From Lachnospiraceae bacterium (GTDB lineage: Bacteria > Bacillota_A > Clostridia > Lachnospirales > Lachnospiraceae), in assembly GCA_018365895.1 (NCBI GenBank), contig JAGZJD010000007.1:1-59634 (forward strand): a stretch of DNA of 59,634 nt, read 5' to 3'. Below are positions 55,391 through 59,634 of this stretch, piece after piece. Positions within the stretch are counted from its first letter, which is position 1, and each line of letters opens with the position of its first letter. The position numbers and the translations under genes were made by a program. Below the pieces are notes generated by a model. It saw nothing but the letters and a program-made list of their open reading frames with translations. It searched no databases and had not been told where the DNA came from.

Positions 55391-55612
55391 ATGATGCCTT
55401 TATCAATGGTAAAACCGGGCGAAGCAAATGTGATCCGCAGGATTGGCGGGAAGGAAGAGACAAAAAGGTTTCTCGAAAATCTTGGATTTGTGATTGGCGG
55501 AAATGTGGAAGTGATATCGGAAACAAGCGGGAACCTAATTGTGAATGTGAAACAGTCAAGAGTGGCAATCGGTAAGGATATGGCGAACAAAATTATGGTT
55601 GAGATGAGATAA
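55391..55612 (+). CDS. feoA: FeoA-family protein, first copy
   Basis: A 73-residue FeoA (SH3-like fold): VIRRIGGKEETKRFLENLGFVIGGNVEVIS and LIVNVKQSRVAIGKDMANKIMV. It assists FeoB in ferrous iron uptake. A second FeoA gene follows 14 nt later. ATG 55391 or 55394. Confidence 0.85.
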   Translation: MMPLSMVKPGEANVIRRIGGKEETKRFLENLGFVIGGNVEVISETSGNLIVNVKQSRVAIGKDMANKIMVEMR

Positions 55613-55626
55613 GGAGGATATCTGTT

Positions 55627-55848
55627 ATGAAAACATTGCGGGAGATACCTTGCGGCAAAAATGCGAAGGTTGTGAAACTAACCGGAGAGGGACCGACGAG
55701 AAGACGGATCATGGATATGGGAATCACAAAAGGCGTAGATATTTTTGTGAGAAAAGTAGCTCCGCTTGGAGATCCAGTAGAAGTTACCGTACGTGGTTAT
55801 GAGTTGTCAATTCGAAAAGTAGATGCGGAAATGATTCTGGTAGAATAG
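55627..55848 (+). CDS. feoA: FeoA-family protein, second copy
   Basis: A 73-residue FeoA: LREIPCGKNAKVVKLTGEGPTRRRIMDMGI and EVTVRGYELSIRKVDAEMILV. Tandem feoA genes before feoB are common in Firmicutes. AAGGAGG precedes the ATG. A DtxR-like box (55869-55882) follows the stop. Confidence 0.88.
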   Translation: MKTLREIPCGKNAKVVKLTGEGPTRRRIMDMGITKGVDIFVRKVAPLGDPVEVTVRGYELSIRKVDAEMILVE

Positions 55849-55868
55849 TATATTTTTTTAAACAAAGG

Positions 55869-55882
55869 TTAGTTAAAGCTAA
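55869..55882. promoter_or_regulatory. Second DtxR-type box before feoB
   Basis: TTAGTTAAAGCTAA is a TTAG-N6-CTAA box in the 75-nt gap before feoB. It suggests a second regulated start or a second repressor site. Confidence 0.55.
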
Positions 55883-55923
55883 TAAAAATAGTCATAGAAA
55901 TAGTAAGAAAGGAAGCGAGAGAG

Positions 55924-58122
55924 ATGGCAATAAAGATTGCGTTAGCGGGTAATCCTAATTCCGGAAAAACAACGCTGTTTAATGCATTAACAGGTTCAAA
56001 TCAATTTGTCGGAAACTGGCCGGGAGTAACGGTTGAGAAAAAAGAGGGGAAATTAAAGGGGCATAAAGATGTAGTGATTATGGATCTTCCGGGAATTTAT
56101 TCCCTTTCCCCGTATACATTGGAAGAGGTCGTGGCAAGAAATTATTTGATTTCAGAACGTCCGGATGCTATTTTAAATATTGTAGATGGAACAAATATTG
56201 AGCGGAATCTGTATTTATCCACTCAGTTAATGGAACTCGGCATTCCGGTTGTGATGGCAGTTAATATGATGGATCTCGTGGAAAGAAACGGAGATCAGAT
56301 TGATACTGTAAAATTAGGAAAAGAACTTGGCTGTGAAGTTATAGAGATTTCGGCTTTAAAAGGAACCGGAATACGAAAAGCAGCAGAAAAAGCAGTGGCT
56401 GCGGCGGGAAATCATTATAAAAAAACGCCTATACACAAGTTTTGTGCAGAAGTAGAGCTGGTTTTGGACGCAATAGAAGGTAAGATTCGAGGAAGTGTTC
56501 CGGAAGAACAAGAGAGATTCTTTGCGATTAAATTATTAGAAAAGGATGATAAGATTCAAACACAATTTGTATCTGCTTTACCAGATGTTTCGGAGGAAAT
56601 AGAGCAGATTGAAAAAAGGATGGAGGATGATACAGAAAGTATTATTACAAATGAACGTTATCTGTTTATCTCTTCTATAATCGGATCGTGCTGTCAGAAA
56701 AATCGTGATCAGAAGTTGACGCCATCTGATAAGATTGATCGAATTGTTACGAACAGATGGTTAGCATTGCCGATTTTTGCTATTGTTATGACACTTGTGT
56801 ATTATGTATCAGTGTCTACTGTTGGAACGTGGGCGACGGATTGGGCAAATGATGGAGTATTTGGAGAAGGATGGCATTTGTTTGGAATCGATTCTATTTT
56901 TATTCCTGGAATTCCGACGCTTGTTGAATCGGGGTTGACAGCAATTGGCTGTGCTGATTGGCTGCAAAGTTTGATTCTTGACGGAATTGTTGCAGGTGTC
57001 GGAGCTGTGCTTGGGTTTGTTCCGCAGATGCTTGTGCTGTTTGCCTTTCTTGGTTTTCTGGAAGCGTGCGGTTACATGGCTCGAGTGGCATTTATTATGG
57101 ACAGAATCTTCCGTAAATTCGGGCTTTCCGGGAAATCTTTCATTCCAATGCTGATCGGAAGTGGCTGTGGCGTACCCGGAATCATGGCTTCCAGAACAAT
57201 TGAAAATGATCGTGACCGGAAAATGACGATTATGACAACGACATTCATTCCGTGCGGGGCAAAGCTGCCGATTATTGCATTGATTGCCGGTGCGCTGTTT
57301 GGCGGTGCATGGTGGGTTGCGCCTAGCGCATATTTTGTTGGAATTGCTGCAGTTGTTTGTTCTGGAATTATATTGAAAAAAACAAAAATGTTTGCAGGGG
57401 AACCGGCGCCGTTTGTTATGGAACTTCCGGCATACCATATGCCGACAGTGGGAAATGTGGCACGGAGCATGTGGGAACGAGGCTCTTCCTTTATTAAGAA
57501 AGCAGGAACGATTATTCTATTATCAACGATTGTACTCTGGTTCTTAATGAGTTTTGGCTGGGTTGATGGAAGCTTCCGTATGTTAGAAGCAGAACAGTTG
57601 AACCACAGTATTCTGGCAATGATTGGAAGTGTGATTGCACCTCTTTTTGCACCGCTCGGATGGGGAGACTGGAAGATGGCAGTTGCAGCTGTAACAGGGC
57701 TGATTGCAAAAGAAAATGTTGTGGGAACATTTGGTGTTCTTTTTGGATTTGCAGAAGTAAATGCAGAGAATGGAATAGAAATCTGGGGACAGCTTGCAGG
57801 AAGTATGACAGCGGCAGCAGCATATTCTTTCCTTGTGTTTAATCTGCTTTGTGCACCGTGCTTTGCAGCAATGGGAGCAATTAAAAGAGAGATGAACAAT
57901 GCAAAATGGTTCTGGTTTGCCATTGGATATCAGACATTGTTGGCTTATGCAGTATCTCTTTGTGTATATCAGGTCGGCACATTTGCAGCAGGAGGATCTT
58001 TCGGAGCAGGAATGATTGCAGCAACGATTCTGGTAATTGGATTTATCTATTTCTTAGTAAGACCATATCATGACAGCAGACATTCGAATGTTTCTGTCAG
58101 CGGAGTGGCAAGGGCAAAATAA
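55924..58122 (+). CDS. feoB: Ferrous iron transporter FeoB
   Basis: A 732-residue FeoB. The N-terminal GTPase has GNPNSGKTTLFNALTG, GNWPGVTVEKKEG, DLPGIYSL and NMMD; a helical domain follows; the membrane part (from about 290) has the paired Gate motifs (IPMLIGSGCGVPGIMASRTI and AVTGLIAKENVVGTFGVLFG). It imports Fe(II). GAAAGGAAG lies upstream. No FeoC gene follows. Confidence 0.95.
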   Translation: MAIKIALAGNPNSGKTTLFNALTGSNQFVGNWPGVTVEKKEGKLKGHKDVVIMDLPGIYSLSPYTLEEVVARNYLISERPDAILNIVDGTNIERNLYLSTQLMELGIPVVMAVNMMDLVERNGDQIDTVKLGKELGCEVIEISALKGTGIRKAAEKAVAAAGNHYKKTPIHKFCAEVELVLDAIEGKIRGSVPEEQERFFAIKLLEKDDKIQTQFVSALPDVSEEIEQIEKRMEDDTESIITNERYLFISSIIGSCCQKNRDQKLTPSDKIDRIVTNRWLALPIFAIVMTLVYYVSVSTVGTWATDWANDGVFGEGWHLFGIDSIFIPGIPTLVESGLTAIGCADWLQSLILDGIVAGVGAVLGFVPQMLVLFAFLGFLEACGYMARVAFIMDRIFRKFGLSGKSFIPMLIGSGCGVPGIMASRTIENDRDRKMTIMTTTFIPCGAKLPIIALIAGALFGGAWWVAPSAYFVGIAAVVCSGIILKKTKMFAGEPAPFVMELPAYHMPTVGNVARSMWERGSSFIKKAGTIILLSTIVLWFLMSFGWVDGSFRMLEAEQLNHSILAMIGSVIAPLFAPLGWGDWKMAVAAVTGLIAKENVVGTFGVLFGFAEVNAENGIEIWGQLAGSMTAAAAYSFLVFNLLCAPCFAAMGAIKREMNNAKWFWFAIGYQTLLAYAVSLCVYQVGTFAAGGSFGAGMIAATILVIGFIYFLVRPYHDSRHSNVSVSGVARAK

Positions 58123-58139
58123 TTTTTATCTGATACAAT

Positions 58140-58178
58140 AACGGAGCTACATGCTAAAAAATAGCGAGTAGCTCCGTT
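58140..58178. terminator. Hairpin between feoB and reverse tyrS
   Basis: Arms 58140-58150 and 58168-58178 (11 bp) plus inner GCTA/TAGC form a stacked hairpin. The T-run is poor, so it is a probable two-way terminator. Confidence 0.65.
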
Positions 58179-58215
58179 AACTTAACTATGAAGTAAATTT
58201 AAAAATGAAGAAGTT

Positions 58216-59481
58216 CTATTCAAAAATAGCTTTTTTATAAGCTTTTTTCCCTTTTTTAATTAATAAAGAATCATTAGCCAATGTTTTTTCGGTACAAACA
58301 GCATAAACATCAGAGACTTTTTCGTTATTTATTGTAACTCCGCCTTGTGCAATTAATCGTCTAGCTTCAGATTTTGTTGGAGCTAATTCACAATCTACCA
58401 ATATTTCAATAACAGGATATCCGGCAATTAATTTATTTTTTGACAGCGTGCAGGTAGGAGCCGCTGCCTGAACATTAGTGTTATTGCTAGTAAATAAAGA
58501 ATTAATCATAGTGATAACCTTATCGGCTTCCTCTTGTCCATGAACTAATTTTGTGACCTCATAGGCCATCAGCTTTTTGGCTTTTATAATGTCATTGTGA
58601 ATTAAATTATTAATTTCATCTAAAGGAACTCGGGTAAATAGGCGCAATAAAGTATCTACATCATTATCATTTACATTATAAAAGTATTGGTAAAAGTCAT
58701 AAGGTGTTGTTTTGTCGCGAGCCACCCAAAGTGTACCGGTTTCTGTTTTTCCCATTTTTTTCCCTTCTTTTGTTAATAAAAGAGGATTAGTAAGACCATA
58801 AATATCGGAAGATGAATCGGTAGATCCTAAAAGAAATTCACGCTTTCTGTGTAACATGGTGCCGGCAACGATATTTCCCCATTGATCGCTTCCACCAATC
58901 TGTAAAGTACATCCATAAGTTTCGTTTAAGTATGCAAAATCATAAGCCTGCATTAACATATATCCCATTTCGAGAAAAGTCAATCCACCTTCGGCCAAAC
59001 GATTCGCATAAGCTTCAGAAGCAAGCATTTTATTTACGTTAAAATGTTGTCCTATTTCACGCATAAAGTCGATATAACTATATTTGTTTATCCATTCAGA
59101 GTTACTTAATATAAGAGCAGGATTTTCTCCATCGGTTCTTATAAAATGCTTTGCTAATTCTTTGACTTCTTCCATATTATGTTGGACTTGTTCTTTTGTC
59201 AGCATTTTTCTCATATCACTTTTTCCGGATGGATCGCCAATCAATGCTGTAGCACCACCGATTACAAGAATACCTTTGTGGCCAGCATCCTGCAAATAAC
59301 GGAAAACCATAAGCGCAAAAAAATGTCCGATATGAAGACTGTCGGCGGTAGGATCTATTCCTAAATAAAAGGTAATTGGCTTACCAGAACTTAACATTTG
59401 CTTTACGGCATCAAAATCAGTACATTGATAAATATAACCGCGTTCCTCTAGTAGATTATAAATTTCTGTGTTCGTTGTCAT
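58216..59481 (-). CDS. tyrS: Tyrosyl-tRNA synthetase
   Basis: A 421-residue class I synthetase: YLGIDPTADSLHIGHFF (HIGH), GGATALIGDPSGK, the tyrosine pocket QAYDFAYLNETYGC, QIGGSDQWGN, and KKMGKTETG as the KMSKS loop; a C-terminal S4 domain (APTKSEARRLIAQGGVTINN) binds tRNA. AAAGGAGG lies before the reverse ATG. The gene is noticeably more AT-rich than its neighbours. Its leader carries only a terminator hairpin before an IS3 end. Confidence 0.95.
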   Translation of the reverse strand: MTTNTEIYNLLEERGYIYQCTDFDAVKQMLSSGKPITFYLGIDPTADSLHIGHFFALMVFRYLQDAGHKGILVIGGATALIGDPSGKSDMRKMLTKEQVQHNMEEVKELAKHFIRTDGENPALILSNSEWINKYSYIDFMREIGQHFNVNKMLASEAYANRLAEGGLTFLEMGYMLMQAYDFAYLNETYGCTLQIGGSDQWGNIVAGTMLHRKREFLLGSTDSSSDIYGLTNPLLLTKEGKKMGKTETGTLWVARDKTTPYDFYQYFYNVNDNDVDTLLRLFTRVPLDEINNLIHNDIIKAKKLMAYEVTKLVHGQEEADKVITMINSLFTSNNTNVQAAAPTCTLSKNKLIAGYPVIEILVDCELAPTKSEARRLIAQGGVTINNEKVSDVYAVCTEKTLANDSLLIKKGKKAYKKAIFE

Positions 59482-59507
59482 AAGTAATTCCTCCTTTTTA
59501 ATTATAT

Positions 59508-59534
59508 AAAAAAAACGCCCTTATCTAAAGGACG
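59508..59534 (-). terminator. Remnant leader terminator upstream of tyrS
   Basis: On the reverse strand, CGTCCTT and AAGGGCG (59516-59534) pair over 7 bp with one G-U, then T8 (59508-59515). It lies between the IS end and the tyrS ribosome site. Its wording (CGTCC...GGGCG-T8) resembles the terminator of a T-box leader, but no T-box AGGGTGGTACC sequence is present in what remains. Confidence 0.7.
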
Positions 59535-59565
59535 ATGAGGTGACCCCAAAAAGTTAGACTTTTAT

Positions 59566-59603
59566 TGCGTAACAGATTTTAATATCTGTTACGCATTTTT
59601 TAT
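59566..59603 (+). terminator. Hairpin inside the IS3 end
   Basis: The arms GCGTAACAGAT and ATCTGTTACGC pair over 11 bp; T7 follows on the plus strand. It would stop transcription entering the IS from the tyrS side, a known feature of IS elements. Confidence 0.75.
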
Positions 59604-59634
59604 GCAGCTAAAAGATGGTGCCTGTATTGAACAG
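59600..59634 (-). CDS. IS3-family transposase OrfB, C-terminal end (partial)
   Basis: Read on the reverse strand from the window edge, the codons encode VQYRHHLLAA followed by TAA; this is the classical end of IS150-group OrfB (TPVQYRxHLLAA). The remainder lies outside the window. Transcription from this gene points toward tyrS. Confidence 0.8.
   Translation of the reverse strand, partial: VQYRHHLLAA

Larger units (their letters stand above)
59541..59634 (-). mobile_element. IS3-family insertion sequence, right end only
   Basis: The terminus begins TGACCCCAAAAAGTTAGAC at 59541, typical of IS3/IS150-group ends with TG at the edge. It contains the last codons of an OrfB transposase (59600-59632) and a strong hairpin (59566-59594). 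The other end lies beyond the window, so target duplication cannot be checked. Confidence 0.8.

Noticed and set aside
57072..57923. Long open frame antisense to feoB
   Set aside because: It has no ribosome site, no protein-family resemblance and follows the codon structure of feoB on the other strand.
59482..59515. Independent tyrS promoter (TTTAGA, 17-nt spacer, TATAAT) inside the remnant leader
   Set aside because: The -10 box is only a few bases from the ribosome site, so a transcript from it would have almost no 5' end; possible but not supported.

Overview
The window looks like a chromosomal stretch of a low-GC, strictly anaerobic Firmicute, most likely a gut Lachnospiraceae (Mediterraneibacter/Dorea/Blautia-like). 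The reasons are strong GGAGG ribosome sites, short intergenic gaps with classic hairpin-plus-T terminators, and content such as superoxide reductase, a double-cubane-cluster reductase, Feo iron uptake, DUF3343 and YlmC/YmxH proteins and a selenocysteine system. This placement is from gene content only; no search was run.

Layout. 1-2.4 kb: accessory left edge with the 3' part of a type III toxin-antitoxin locus (tandem-repeat antitoxin RNA, terminator, CptN-like toxin), a mostly gene-poor stretch, and a shortened DUF2397/TIGR02677 protein with an unfamiliar C-terminus. 2.4-8.2 kb: a forward run of VOC, AIM24, BFD-like [2Fe-2S] protein, P1 peptidase, SufS-like PLP enzyme, double-cubane reductase, DUF3343 Se/S carrier-like protein and a small CxCxxC protein. 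8.2-10 kb: reverse XRE regulator and VanZ protein. 10.2-15 kb: MMPL/RND transporter plus a secreted heptad-repeat protein, behind three copies of a TGAC palindrome. 15-28.4 kb: housekeeping and transport genes (nucleotidyltransferase, metallophosphoesterase, ProX, two ABC pairs, NrdR, ExoIII, an HPr-like protein, SDR, YitT, HD hydrolase). 28.6-34.3 kb: complete fructose PTS operon fruK-fruA-fruR-ptsH-ptsI. 34.4-39.6 kb: prolyl oligopeptidase, asparaginase, two methyltransferases.

39.6-48.7 kb is a selenium island: yedF, selD, selA, selB, a LysR regulator, a cysteine desulfurase (selenium donor), a YedE transporter, a TusA-like protein and DUF3343. selD is itself a selenoprotein gene: its reading frame contains an in-frame UGA at codon 16 with a bacterial SECIS-like hairpin just downstream, so a conventional gene call starts too late. 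The genes together would import selenium (YedE), mobilise it (cysteine desulfurase, TusA/YedF/DUF3343 carriers), activate it to selenophosphate (SelD) and insert it as selenocysteine (SelA, SelB). selC was not seen in the window.

48.8-59.6 kb: an asparagine-synthase-like protein lacking the N-terminal glutaminase cysteine, lgt, a serine hydrolase, SRPBCC, a self-regulated MerR/TipAS regulator, superoxide reductase, feoA-feoA-feoB under DtxR-type boxes, and a reverse-strand tyrS. An IS3-family element (only its end is in the window) lies immediately upstream of tyrS and appears to have cut away most of its leader, leaving only a terminator hairpin.
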